Part shown: in pieces, positions 11,186 to 18,714 of the stretch
How the letters are laid out: the number at the start of each line of letters is the position of its first letter
Position numbering within the stretch: position 1 is the stretch's first letter
NCBI RefSeq assembly: GCF_902652685.1
Contig: NZ_CACRUY010000001.1
Span: 186,001-250,000, forward strand
Source of the DNA: Mycobacterium sp. Marseille-P9652
Lineage (GTDB): Bacteria > Actinomycetota > Actinomycetes > Mycobacteriales > Mycobacteriaceae
Length of the DNA stretch: 64,000 nucleotides
Reading direction: 5' to 3'
The notes under the pieces: model-generated
The model's input: the letters and a program-made list of their open reading frames with translations, nothing else
Database searches by the model: none
What the model was told of the DNA's origin: nothing
Made by a program: the position numbers and the translations under genes

Positions 11186-11797
11186 ATGGACTCACACACC
11201 CACCGGCTGGTCCTGCTGCGCCACGGCCAGACCGCTTGGTCGAAGTCCGGCCAGCACACCGGCCGCACCGACCTGGAGCTCACCGACACGGGCCGCGTCC
11301 AGGCCGAACTCGCCGGGCGGGTGCTCCGCGAACTGAATCTGTCCAATCCGCTGGTGTTCAGCAGCCCCCGCATCCGCGCGCTGACCACGGCCAAACTGGC
11401 CGGGCTGTCCGTCGACGAGGTCACGCCGCTGCTCGCCGAATGGGACTACGGCGACTACGAGGGGCTGACCACCGATCAGATTCACGAGTCCGATCCCGAC
11501 TGGCTGGTCTGGACGCACGGCTGCCCCGGCGGCGAGAGCGTGGAACAGGTCAGCGAGCGCGCCGACTGGGCCGTCGCCCTCGCGCTGGAGCACATGGACT
11601 CGCGCGACGTCGTGTTCGTCGGGCACAGTCACTTCTCCCGGTCGGTGATCACCCGGTGGGTCGAGCTGCCGCTCGTCGAGGGCAGCCGCTTCTGGATGCT
11701 CGCCGGCTCGATCGCGGTGTGCGGGTTCGAGCACGGCGTGCGCCAGCTCGCCGCGCTCGGATTGACGGCCCAGCCGCAGGCGATCACGCCCGGGTGA
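11186..11797 (+). CDS. gpm2: histidine phosphatase, Gpm2-like
   Basis: Predicted 203 residues with the RHG motif LLRHGQT (Arg12, His13), GRTDLELTDTG, the acid residue in LLAEWDYGDYEG and the second His in VFVGHSHFSR: the full catalytic set of the phosphoglycerate-mutase-like histidine phosphatase superfamily. The recalled homologue Rv3214 was annotated as a phosphoglycerate mutase but was characterised as an acid phosphatase, so the true substrate should not be taken from the name. Its stop overlaps the start of entC. Confidence 0.88.
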   Translation: MDSHTHRLVLLRHGQTAWSKSGQHTGRTDLELTDTGRVQAELAGRVLRELNLSNPLVFSSPRIRALTTAKLAGLSVDEVTPLLAEWDYGDYEGLTTDQIHESDPDWLVWTHGCPGGESVEQVSERADWAVALALEHMDSRDVVFVGHSHFSRSVITRWVELPLVEGSRFWMLAGSIAVCGFEHGVRQLAALGLTAQPQAITPG

Positions 11798-12975
11798 GCC
11801 CCGAAGGCGACGATGCGCGCCGCGCAGCGGGAGGTGGGGGCACCCCCGGCCTCGAAGAGGCTAGGGGGCGAGGCGAGCATCTGAACCCCGAACCGCCATT
11901 CGTGCTCTGCGCGCCGGGGCAGACCCTCATCGCCGAGGGGGTGCGGCGGCGCTACTGCGACGTGCGGGCGGCGCAGGCGGCGTTGCGCGCGGGGTCGGCG
12001 TCAATGGTGTTGGGCGCGTTGCCCTTCGACGTCGATCGACCGGCCGCGTTGCTCGAGCCCGAGGCCGTGCGGACCTGCGATGCCCTCCCGGACTGGCCAA
12101 CGGGCCCGATGCCGCGGGTCCGGATCGCCGCGGCCGTGCCGCCGCCCGCGGACTACCGCGAAGCGATCGAGCGGGCGCGGGGGCGGCTGGCCGCGCCGGG
12201 CGAGCTGCGCAAGGTGGTCCTCTCCCGGGCGCTGCGGCTGGCCGCCGACGCGCCGCTGGACGCCCGGGCCGTGTTGCGCCGCCTGGTGGCCGCGGACCCG
12301 GCCGCGTACGGCTACCTCGTCGACCTGACCCCCGCCGGGGGCGACTACGCGGGCGCGGCGCTGGTCGGCGCGAGCCCGGAGCTGCTGGTCGCGCGCGCCG
12401 GCGACCGCGTCGTCTGCCAGCCGTTCGCCGGGTCGGCCCCGCGCGCCGACGATCCCGACCTCGACGCCGCCAACGCCGCGGCACTGGCGGCGTCGGCCAA
12501 GGACCTGCACGAGCACCGGCTGGTCATCGACAGCATGCGGGCGGCGCTGGAGCCGTTGTGCGACGAGCTGACGATCGCCGCCGAGCCCCGGCTGAGCCGC
12601 ACCGCGACGGTATGGCACCTGTGCACCCCGATCAGTGGGCGGCTGCGCGACACATCGACGAGCGCAATCGATTTGGCGCTGGCGCTGCACCCCACCCCCG
12701 CGGTCGGCGGGGTGCCGACACGGGCCGCCACCGAGGTCATCGCCGAACTGGAGGGCGACCGCGGCTTCTACGCCGGCGCGGTGGGCTGGTGCGACGCCGG
12801 CGGCGACGGCCGGTGGGTGGTGTCCATCCGGTGCGCGCAGTTGTCGGCCGACCGGCGCACCGCCCTGGCCCGCGCGGGCGGCGGGATCGTCGCCGAATCC
12901 GACCCGGATGACGAAGTCGCGGAAACCACAACGAAATTCGCGACCATTCTCAACGCGCTGGGCGTCGGCCGGTGA
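11794..12975 (+). CDS. entC: isochorismate synthase-like protein EntC
   Basis: Predicted 393 residues from the GTG that overlaps the gpm2 stop (GTGA). The C-terminal chorismate-binding domain shows LRKVVLSRAL, ASPELLV, ELIAELEGDRGFYAG-like and AGGGIVAESDPDDE motifs, as in isochorismate synthases acting in siderophore or menaquinone synthesis. About 30 N-terminal codons are made of a GC-rich repeat (11829-11880) with no counterpart in the recalled Rv3215 protein, whose similarity begins near PEPPF (base 11887). The true start could therefore be further in, for example the CTG at 11881. The end is firm. Confidence 0.85.
   Translation: MSPEGDDARRAAGGGGTPGLEEARGRGEHLNPEPPFVLCAPGQTLIAEGVRRRYCDVRAAQAALRAGSASMVLGALPFDVDRPAALLEPEAVRTCDALPDWPTGPMPRVRIAAAVPPPADYREAIERARGRLAAPGELRKVVLSRALRLAADAPLDARAVLRRLVAADPAAYGYLVDLTPAGGDYAGAALVGASPELLVARAGDRVVCQPFAGSAPRADDPDLDAANAAALAASAKDLHEHRLVIDSMRAALEPLCDELTIAAEPRLSRTATVWHLCTPISGRLRDTSTSAIDLALALHPTPAVGGVPTRAATEVIAELEGDRGFYAGAVGWCDAGGDGRWVVSIRCAQLSADRRTALARAGGGIVAESDPDDEVAETTTKFATILNALGVGR
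11829..11880. repeat. GC-rich palindromic repeat, copy 2 (inside entC 5' region)
   Basis: Contains GAGGTGGGGGCACCCCC, CCTCGAAGAGG and GGGGGCGAGGCGAG, i.e. the same core as the repeat at 11042-11080 in the other orientation. Here it is read as coding sequence at the start of entC. Confidence 0.5.
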
Positions 12976-13448
12976 ACATCCGCCGCGCGATTCCGCAGGA
13001 CGTCGCCGCGATCACCGCGATGATCCACGCGCTGGCCGAATTCGAGCGCGCCGCCGACCAATGCGGCGTCACCGAAAAGCAAATCTCCGCAGCGCTTTTC
13101 GGTGACGCGCCGACCCTGCACGGACACGTCGCCGAAGTCGGCGGCGAGGTCGCCGCGATGGCGCTGTGGTTTCTCAACTTCTCCACCTGGGACGGCGTAG
13201 CGGGCATGCATCTCGAAGACCTGTTCGTGCGTCCGGAGTTTCGCCGCCGCGGGCTGGCCCGGCGCCTGCTGGCGACGCTGGCCGGGGAATGCGTGAAGCG
13301 CGGCTACACGCGGTTGACGTGGGCGGTGCTCAACTGGAACACCGACGCCATCGCCCTCTACGACGGGCTCGGCGGTGAACCGCAGCGCGAGTGGACGACC
13401 TACCGGCTGTCGGGCGCCCGGCTCTCGGAACTGGCGGGCCCGGCCTGA
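12972..13448 (+). CDS. GNAT-family N-acetyltransferase
   Basis: Predicted 158 residues; the GTG start overlaps the entC stop, so translation is probably coupled. The acetyl-CoA site is LEDLFVRPEFRRRGLARRLL (about 78-97), followed by the NWNTDAIALYDGLG segment typical of the diamine/spermidine acetyltransferase branch. It is a complete GNAT domain. The M. tuberculosis counterpart (Rv3216) is, from recall, shorter. The substrate is not evident. The 3' end overlaps the convergent membrane protein gene by 49 bases. Confidence 0.85.
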   Translation: MNIRRAIPQDVAAITAMIHALAEFERAADQCGVTEKQISAALFGDAPTLHGHVAEVGGEVAAMALWFLNFSTWDGVAGMHLEDLFVRPEFRRRGLARRLLATLAGECVKRGYTRLTWAVLNWNTDAIALYDGLGGEPQREWTTYRLSGARLSELAGPA

Positions 13449-13843
13449 CCGCCGCCGGCCGCCCAACGGACGGCGGCGGGACTGAACAGCAGGCCCAGCA
13501 CCACCAGCGCGACAACGCCCAGCGGAACCCCGGCGGCCGGCTGGTGCGAGCCCGTCACCAGGTACCACGCCACGGGCAGCAGCAGCAATTGCGTGATGAC
13601 GGCCAGGCCCCGGCCCCATCGCCTGCCGGCCCTCAAGGCGCGTCCCCCGGCGAGCACCACGACTCCCACCAGCACGAACCAGGCCGCGGTGGCCAAGCCG
13701 TTGACCACCCGCTGGTCGGCTCCCGCGAAGCCCCGCACCACCAGGACCACCGCGACGACCAGGGCGGCGACCCCCTGCACCGCGACGATCAGCCCCGCGG
13801 CGCGGCCGGCGCCCGGCACGGCGGGATCGACGGCGGCGTTCAC
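13400..13843 (-). CDS. small integral membrane protein (Rv3217c-like)
   Basis: Predicted 147 residues with four hydrophobic helices (about 15-38, 48-67, 78-97 and 103-122) and short polar loops, ending in a Ser/Arg-rich tail. No catalytic motif is visible. Order and topology fit Rv3217c, an uncharacterised actinobacterial membrane protein. It overlaps the acetyltransferase gene tail to tail by 49 bases. Confidence 0.75.
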   Translation of the reverse strand: MNAAVDPAVPGAGRAAGLIVAVQGVAALVVAVVLVVRGFAGADQRVVNGLATAAWFVLVGVVVLAGGRALRAGRRWGRGLAVITQLLLLPVAWYLVTGSHQPAAGVPLGVVALVVLGLLFSPAAVRWAAGGGQAGPASSESRAPDSR

Positions 13844-13912
13844 AGCGCCAGAGTAGCCAGTCGCCCGGCTGCCACAGCGGACCCTTAGCCGCCGCGCCTA
13901 AGCTCGTGCCTC

Positions 13913-14887
13913 ATGCGCGCCGTCCTGATCGTCAACCCCACCGCCACCTCGACCACCCCGGCAGCCCGCGACCTGGTGGCGCACGCGCTCAAGAGCCGCC
14001 TGCAGCTCGCCGTCGAGCACACCACCCACCGGGGCCACGGCACGGAGCTGGCGCAGGCCGCCGTCGCCGACGGGCTCGACCTCGTCGTCGTGCACGGCGG
14101 CGACGGCACGGTGAGCGCGATCGTCAACGGCATGCTCGGCCGCCCCGGGTCGGCGCCGCCGGAGCGGGTGCCCGCGGTCGCGGTCCTGCCCGGCGGCTCG
14201 GCGAACGTGCTGGCCCGGTCGCTCGGCATCTCGACGGACCCGGTGGCCGCGACGAACCAGCTCATCCAGCTGATCGACGATTACCGCCGGCACCAGGCGT
14301 GGCGGCGCATCGGGCTGATCGACTGCGGCGAGCGGTGGGCGGTGCTCAACGCCGGGATGGGCGTCGACGCCGAGGTGGTGGCCGGGGTCGAGGCTCAGCG
14401 CGACAAGGGCGTCAAGGTCAACGCCCTGCGCTACTGGCGCGTCGCGGTGCCCACCACCATCGCCTTCCGCCGCCGCGAGCCCCGGCTCACCCTGGAGCTG
14501 CCCGGCCGTGAGCCCATCCCGGGGGTGCACTTCGTGTGGGTGTCCAACACCAATCCCTGGACCTACAGCAACAGCCGCCCCTTGCGCCCCAACCCCGGGT
14601 GCAGCTTCGAGTCGGGACTCGGGATCTTCGCCCTGACCGGCATGAAGGTCTTCCCCACCCTGCGGCTGGTCGGCCAGATCCTGTCGAAGCGGGGCAATCC
14701 GCAGGCCGAACAGCTCGTGCGCGACGACGACGCGGCCTGCGCCCGGGTCACGTGCGCCGGTGACCCCATGGCCAGCCAGCTCGACGGCGATTACCTCGGC
14801 GAGCGCCAAACCATGACGTTCCGGGCGGTTCCCGGCCTGCTCCCGGTGGTGGCCCCGCCCGCAAAAACCCGCCGTGAGCTGCGCTGA
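13913..14887 (+). CDS. diacylglycerol-kinase-catalytic-domain lipid kinase
   Basis: Predicted 324 residues. The nucleotide-binding motif HGGDGTVSAIVNGML lies at 61-75 and the second glycine loop LPGGSANVLARSLGI around 100-114, both diagnostic of the DAGK/sphingosine kinase/YegS family. It would phosphorylate a lipid hydroxyl at the inner membrane face; diacylglycerol or a polyprenol-type lipid are candidates. Corresponds to Rv3218. Between its stop and whiB1 lie 268 bases holding the whiB1 control region. Confidence 0.87.
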   Translation: MRAVLIVNPTATSTTPAARDLVAHALKSRLQLAVEHTTHRGHGTELAQAAVADGLDLVVVHGGDGTVSAIVNGMLGRPGSAPPERVPAVAVLPGGSANVLARSLGISTDPVAATNQLIQLIDDYRRHQAWRRIGLIDCGERWAVLNAGMGVDAEVVAGVEAQRDKGVKVNALRYWRVAVPTTIAFRRREPRLTLELPGREPIPGVHFVWVSNTNPWTYSNSRPLRPNPGCSFESGLGIFALTGMKVFPTLRLVGQILSKRGNPQAEQLVRDDDAACARVTCAGDPMASQLDGDYLGERQTMTFRAVPGLLPVVAPPAKTRRELR

Positions 14888-14982
14888 CACGGGCACGTAG
14901 GGACCCTCCGGGAGCTCGCTCCTCGGAAAGCAGGCGATGAGTGTAGTACAACGGAGTAAGGGCCCAACTAAGAAAACAATGA

Positions 14983-14998
14983 AGTGAGATAGCCCACG
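14983..14998 (+). promoter_or_regulatory. CRP-type site upstream of whiB1
   Basis: AGTGAGATAGCCCACG is, as I recall, the same as the cAMP-CRP (Rv3676) site CRP1 mapped upstream of M. tuberculosis whiB1. It ends 15 bases before the -35 box. The TGTG half-sites at 15026 and 15031 may belong to a second, weaker site overlapping the promoter. Confidence 0.65.
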
Positions 14999-15013
14999 AG
15001 CGAAGTCACGCTA

Positions 15014-15042
15014 TTGACATCTGTTGTGCCTGTGAAACGATC
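15014..15042 (+). promoter_or_regulatory. whiB1 promoter
   Basis: A consensus -35 box TTGACA (15014-15019) is followed after 16 bases by AACGAT (15036-15041), a weak -10. This leaves a 5' UTR of about 110 bases before whiB1. Confidence 0.55.
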
Positions 15043-15155
15043 GAAAGGTTGCATGCAGAAATTCATGTAGGGGTACGTCCCTTTTCTTGCACGCTTAACA
15101 GCCGAAGAAAAAAGGCCGTGCGCCGTGCTGCGCACTCAGTGAGGAGTAACAACAT

Positions 15156-15410
15156 ATGGATTGGCGCCACAAGGCGGTCTGTCGCGACGAGGATCCGGAA
15201 CTGTTCTTCCCGGTTGGGAACAGCGGCCCGGCGCTCGCGCAGATCGCTGACGCGAAACTGATCTGCAATCGGTGTTCGGTGACGACGGAGTGCCTGTCGT
15301 GGGCCCTGAACACCGGTCAGGACTCGGGGGTCTGGGGCGGAATGAGCGAAGATGAGCGGCGCGCGCTGAAGCGCCGCAACGCCCGGACGAAGGCCCGTAG
15401 CGGAGTCTGA
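15156..15410 (+). CDS. whiB1: WhiB1, iron-sulfur transcription factor
   Basis: Predicted 84 residues with the four cluster ligands Cys9, Cys37, Cys40 and Cys46 (C-X27-C-X2-C-X5-C), the GVWGG turn and a C-terminal basic tail (KRRNARTKARS) for DNA contact. WhiB1 is an essential actinobacterial [4Fe-4S] nitric-oxide-sensing regulator that binds the sigma-A C-terminal domain. The ATG follows GAGGAG by nine to ten bases. Upstream are a TTGACA promoter and a CRP-type site; downstream is a strong terminator hairpin. Confidence 0.97.
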   Translation: MDWRHKAVCRDEDPELFFPVGNSGPALAQIADAKLICNRCSVTTECLSWALNTGQDSGVWGGMSEDERRALKRRNARTKARSGV

Positions 15411-15423
15411 CCCAGTCAGTCGA

Positions 15424-15457
15424 CAGCGCGGCCCCGACGAAAGTCGGGGCCGCGCTG
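15424..15457. terminator. bidirectional terminator hairpin between whiB1 and pdtaS
   Basis: A perfect 15-bp inverted repeat, CAGCGCGGCCCCGAC and its complement, encloses a GAAA tetraloop. It lies 13 bases after the whiB1 stop and 10 bases after the pdtaS stop on the other strand, so it can end both transcripts. It has no U-tract, usual for mycobacteria. Confidence 0.82.
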
Positions 15458-15467
15458 TTGCGTGGAC

Positions 15468-16982
15468 TCAGAGAACCAGCCGGGCCCGGCGGCCGATCGG
15501 CACCCGCAGCACCACGTCGGTGCCCTTGTTGCCCCCAGGCCCCGGGGCCTCCCGCATGCCCAGCGTGCCGTCCAGCTCGGCCGACACCAGCGTCCGCACG
15601 ATCTGCAAGCCGAGGCTGTCGGAGTTCTCCAGGCTGAATCCGTCGGGTAGCCCGCGGCCGTCGTCGTGCACGACGACGTCGAGCCAGCGCGCCGAGCGCT
15701 CCGCGCGGATCGTCACCGACCCTTCCTGCGCCGCGGGGTCGAACGCGTGCTCGATCGCGTTCTGGACCAGCTCGGTGATCACCATGATCAGGGCCGTCGC
15801 GCGGTCGGAGTCGAGGACGCCGAGGTCGCCCACGCGGTTGATGCGGATGGGCCGGTCGACCGACGCCACGTCGTTCATGATCGGCAGGATCCGGTCGATC
15901 ACCTCATCGAGGTTCACCTGCTCGTCCACCGACATCGACAGGGCGTCGTGGACCAGCGCGATCGACGACACCCGGCGCACCGACTCGATCAGCGCCTCGC
16001 GCCCCTCGACGTTGACGGTCCGGCGGGCCTGCAGCCGCAGCAGCGCCGCGACCGTCTGCAGGTTGTTCTTCACCCGGTGGTGGATCTCGCGGATGGTGGC
16101 GTCCTTCGAGATCAGGGCCCGGTCGCGGCGCTTGACCTCGGTGACGTCGCGGATCAGGACCGCGGCGCCGGCGCTGGCGCCGTGGACCACCAGCGGCAGC
16201 GTCCGCAACAGCACCGTCGCGCCCCCGGCGTCGACCTCCATCCGCATGCTCTTGCCACCGGCGACCAGGTCCGCGACGTGCTCGGCCACCTCCTGCGCCT
16301 CGAACGGGTCGGAAATCAGCGGCCGGGTCACCTCGACCAGGTTGTGGCCCTCCAGGTCGCTGGTCAGCCCCATCCGGTGGTAGGCCGACAGCGCGTTCGG
16401 GCTGGCGTAGGCGACGACGCCGTCGACGTCCAGTCGGATGAAGCCGTCGCCGACCCGCGGCGTCGAGCGCGACATGGCCACGTCCCGCACATCGGGGAAG
16501 GTGCCCTCCGACAGCATGTGCACCAGGTCGGTCGCGCAGTCCCGGTACGCGGTCTCCAGGTGGCTGGACATGTGGTCGGCCGCGAGCGCGGCCTGGTGGC
16601 GGGTGAGGACGGCGACCACCTGGTCGCGGTAGCGCACCGGCGACGCCTCGACGTGCTGTCCGGGCAGCGGCCACCAATGTTCCTGCGACCCGTTGCGCGT
16701 CAGCTTCGCGCTGCCCGAGGCGAACGTCTCGGCGACCAGCGGCAGTCGATCGGGGGGCACGACGCTGCCGACGGCGTCGGTCTGCACCACCGTGGGCGCG
16801 GTGGTCGGGCGGCATTGCGCCACGCAGACCAGGACGCCGTCGTCGCGGCGCACCCACATGAGGTAGTCCGCGAACGACAGGTCGGCCAGCAGCTGCCACT
16901 CGCCCACCACCGCGTGCAGGTGGTCGACCGCGTTGCCCGGCAGCACCGTGTGTTCGGCAAGCAGATCACCGAGAGTCGACAA
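15468..16982 (-). CDS. pdtaS: PdtaS sensor histidine kinase
   Basis: Predicted 504 residues: an N-terminal GAF-like domain, a PAS domain (about 180-285), then an HWE/HisKA_2 dimerisation helix with IHHRVKNNLQTV (phospho-acceptor His301/302) and an HATPase domain (ELVQNAIEHAFD, DDGRGLPDGF). No membrane helix, so it is cytosolic. It phosphorylates the ANTAR-domain RNA-binding regulator PdtaR, encoded elsewhere. Start: TTG at 16982 gives MSTLGDLLAE, matching recalled Rv3220c; no in-frame ATG or GTG lies near. Convergent with whiB1. Confidence 0.95.
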   Translation of the reverse strand: MSTLGDLLAEHTVLPGNAVDHLHAVVGEWQLLADLSFADYLMWVRRDDGVLVCVAQCRPTTAPTVVQTDAVGSVVPPDRLPLVAETFASGSAKLTRNGSQEHWWPLPGQHVEASPVRYRDQVVAVLTRHQAALAADHMSSHLETAYRDCATDLVHMLSEGTFPDVRDVAMSRSTPRVGDGFIRLDVDGVVAYASPNALSAYHRMGLTSDLEGHNLVEVTRPLISDPFEAQEVAEHVADLVAGGKSMRMEVDAGGATVLLRTLPLVVHGASAGAAVLIRDVTEVKRRDRALISKDATIREIHHRVKNNLQTVAALLRLQARRTVNVEGREALIESVRRVSSIALVHDALSMSVDEQVNLDEVIDRILPIMNDVASVDRPIRINRVGDLGVLDSDRATALIMVITELVQNAIEHAFDPAAQEGSVTIRAERSARWLDVVVHDDGRGLPDGFSLENSDSLGLQIVRTLVSAELDGTLGMREAPGPGGNKGTDVVLRVPIGRRARLVL

Positions 16983-17007
16983 TGTGTTCTCAGGAGCTTT
17001 CTGGCGA

Positions 17008-17223
17008 CTAGCTGATCACGGCGATCAGGTCGCCCGCCTGAATGACGTCGCCCACCGCCACGCTGACCTGGCTGACGGTGCCGTCGACCTCGGCCAAGAC
17101 GGGGATCTCCATCTTCATCGACTCCAGCAGCACCACGACGTCGCCCTTGCCGATCTGGTCGCCCTCGCTGACAACGACTTCGAGCACGCTGGCAACGATC
17201 TCGGCTCGAACATCCTCGGCCAT
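17008..17223 (-). CDS. biotin/lipoyl attachment protein TB7.3
   Basis: Predicted 71 residues consisting of one biotinyl domain; the target Lys is Lys37 in ESMKMEI, flanked by GDVVVLL and GDLIAVIS strands. The length equals Rv3221c (TB7.3), a biotinylated protein of mycobacteria, presumed carboxyl carrier. Start: ATG at 17223 has the GGGGTGAAG site directly before; an ATG eight codons upstream is in frame but less well placed. No carboxylase gene is adjacent. Confidence 0.92.
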   Translation of the reverse strand: MAEDVRAEIVASVLEVVVSEGDQIGKGDVVVLLESMKMEIPVLAEVDGTVSQVSVAVGDVIQAGDLIAVIS

Positions 17224-17350
17224 CTTCACCCCACTCGTGTCGGCCATTCGCGCAGGCTGGCTAGTGATCCGTCAAAGACCATGTATATCGAACCACAGGG
17301 GTGGCCGGGTTCGCGGCGCGCGGGCCGTGAGAGGATGTGAGGCAAGCTAA

Positions 17351-17367
17351 CGGGTGCTCGGCACCCG
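17351..17367 (+). promoter_or_regulatory. small hairpin in the bL37 leader
   Basis: CGGGTGC-TCG-GCACCCG forms a perfect 7-bp stem 17 bases before the GGAGG site of the bL37 gene. It could be a leader structure or a terminator remnant; no function is known to me. Confidence 0.35.
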
Positions 17368-17397
17368 GTCGAAGAGCAATCAGTGGAGGTTTTCACC

Positions 17398-17472
17398 ATG
17401 GCCAAGCGTGGCCGGAAGAAGCGCGACCGCAAGCACAGCAAGGCCAACCACGGCAAGCGGCCCAACGCCTGA
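17398..17472 (+). CDS. 50S ribosomal protein bL37 (24 residues)
   Basis: A 24-codon gene encoding MAKRGRKKRDRKHSKANHGK plus RPNA, almost half Lys and Arg. This is, as I recall, the actinobacterial small ribosomal protein bL37 found in the M. smegmatis 50S structure. The ATG follows a perfect GGAGG by seven to eight bases. It lies alone on the plus strand between TB7.3 and rshA, both on the minus strand, and ends four bases before rshA ends. Genes this short are often missed by automatic annotation. Confidence 0.88.
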   Translation: MAKRGRKKRDRKHSKANHGKRPNA

Positions 17473-17476
17473 GGCG

Positions 17477-17782
17477 TTACTGCAGTCCGCGGATGATGGT
17501 GGTCCGCCGGATTTCCAGGCGGAGCCGTTCCTTGAGCCCCTCGGGGGCCGTCTCGCCCCTGCACTTGGTGGCGATCAGCGCCTTGATCCGCTCCTCGAGC
17601 CCGTAGTGCTTGAAGCATCCGGGGCACGCCTCGAGGTGCTGGCGCAGCCGCTCTCGGGCCTCGGGGGTGCATTCGCCGTCGAGCAGGGTCCATACCTCGG
17701 CGATCACCTGCGCGCAGCCGACGCCGTGGGAGCCGTGCGAGCCGTCGGCGCTCTGGTCGCCCGTGCGCGGCAAGTCGCTCAT
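17477..17782 (-). CDS. rshA: anti-sigma factor RshA (zinc-type)
   Basis: Predicted 101 residues. Cys23 and the HXXXCXXC motif His49-Cys53-Cys56 form the redox-sensitive zinc site of ZAS anti-sigma factors. RshA holds SigH inactive; thiol oxidation or heat breaks the complex. Its ATG overlaps the sigH stop by four bases, giving 1:1 coupled translation with its partner. Confidence 0.95.
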   Translation of the reverse strand: MSDLPRTGDQSADGSHGSHGVGCAQVIAEVWTLLDGECTPEARERLRQHLEACPGCFKHYGLEERIKALIATKCRGETAPEGLKERLRLEIRRTTIIRGLQ

Positions 17783-18441
17783 GGAGCCACCTCCTCGTGC
17801 GCCTGCCGACCGCGGTTGAAGCCCCGCTCCTTGGCCACGTCGGCCAGCAGGCCACGTAGCTGACGCCTGCCGCGGTGCAGCCGAGACATTACCGTCCCGA
17901 TGGGGGTGTCCATGATCTCGGCGATCTCCTTGTACGGGAAACCCTCGACATCGGCGTAGTAGACGGCCATCCGGAACTCTTCTGGCAGGGCCTGCAACGC
18001 TTCCTTGATCTCGGTGTCGGGTAGCGCCTCGAGCGCTTCGACCTCGGCGGACCGCAACCCGGTCGAGGAGTGCTCAGCGTTGGACGCCAACTGCCAGTCG
18101 GTGATCTCCTCGGTCGGGTACTCCGACGGCTGGCGCTGCCGCTTGCGGTAGCTGTTGATGTAGGTGTTGGTCAGGATGCGGTACAGCCACGCTTTGAGGT
18201 TGGTGCCGGCGCGGAACGAGCGGAAGCCCGCGTAGGCCTTGACCATCGTCTCCTGCAGCAGGTCCTCGGCGTCGGCGGGGTTGCGCGTCATGCGCAGCGC
18301 ACCGCCGTAGAGCTGGTCGAGCAGGGGGATCGCGTCGCGCTCGAAACGCGCGGTGAGCTCCTCGTCCGTCTCCTCGCGCGGCGGAACCTCTGGTTCGGTG
18401 CCGTCTCGGCCAACGCTTTGGCCGTCGTCAACGTCGGGCAT
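17779..18441 (-). CDS. sigH: ECF sigma factor SigH
   Basis: Predicted 220 residues from ATG 18441 (MPDVDDGQ), close to the recalled 216 of M. tuberculosis SigH. Region 2 contains [14 protein letters not shown] and [12 protein letters not shown]; region 4 contains [23 protein letters not shown]. SigH drives the thiol-oxidative and heat stress regulon. The frame stays open 5', and a GTG at 18558 with a GGGAGGAG site six bases before it would add 39 residues ([12 protein letters not shown]...). A longer, unstable SigR/SigH isoform made from an upstream start is known in Streptomyces and M. smegmatis, so both products may exist. The overlap with rshA is four bases. Confidence 0.95.
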   Translation of the reverse strand: MPDVDDGQSVGRDGTEPEVPPREETDEELTARFERDAIPLLDQLYGGALRMTRNPADAEDLLQETMVKAYAGFRSFRAGTNLKAWLYRILTNTYINSYRKRQRQPSEYPTEEITDWQLASNAEHSSTGLRSAEVEALEALPDTEIKEALQALPEEFRMAVYYADVEGFPYKEIAEIMDTPIGTVMSRLHRGRRQLRGLLADVAKERGFNRGRQAHEEVAP

Positions 18442-18555
18442 GTCGATTAACCCGGTCCCTTCTGCTGCGGTGTCTCCGGGGAGCCACGCAAGCTCCGCCG
18501 GACTCGCAAGGAGGCAAGCCAACTGCTCCTCACCCAATAGGGCCGTCGCCGTTGA

Positions 18556-18571
18556 CACGAAGTGCTCCTCC
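18556..18571 (-). promoter_or_regulatory. strong RBS and GTG for an N-terminally extended SigH
   Basis: On the minus strand GGGAGGAG-CACTTC-GTG is a near-ideal start signal at 18558, in frame with sigH and 117 bases before its usual ATG. The ATG itself has no clear ribosome-binding site. Confidence 0.6.
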
Positions 18572-18644
18572 CAATCTAGAGGCTTCCCCCGACAAGATCT
18601 GCCCGGGTCCGCCGCCGCTCGCTGCATCAGAAACCGAATTCATC

Positions 18645-18671
18645 AACAGCGCCGGCCGTCGCGCTATTTCC
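18645..18671 (-). promoter_or_regulatory. SigH-type autoregulatory promoter
   Basis: GGAAAT (18671-18666) and GTT (18647-18645) are separated by 18 bases, fitting the GGAA(C/T)-N16-19-GTT consensus recognised by SigH/SigR. It would transcribe from about 18638 and so include the GTG at 18558, giving positive feedback. Confidence 0.55.
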
Positions 18672-18714
18672 GGGGCAGGGATGACAGCGGTCCGGCGGGC
18701 GTTAGGGTGTCGCC

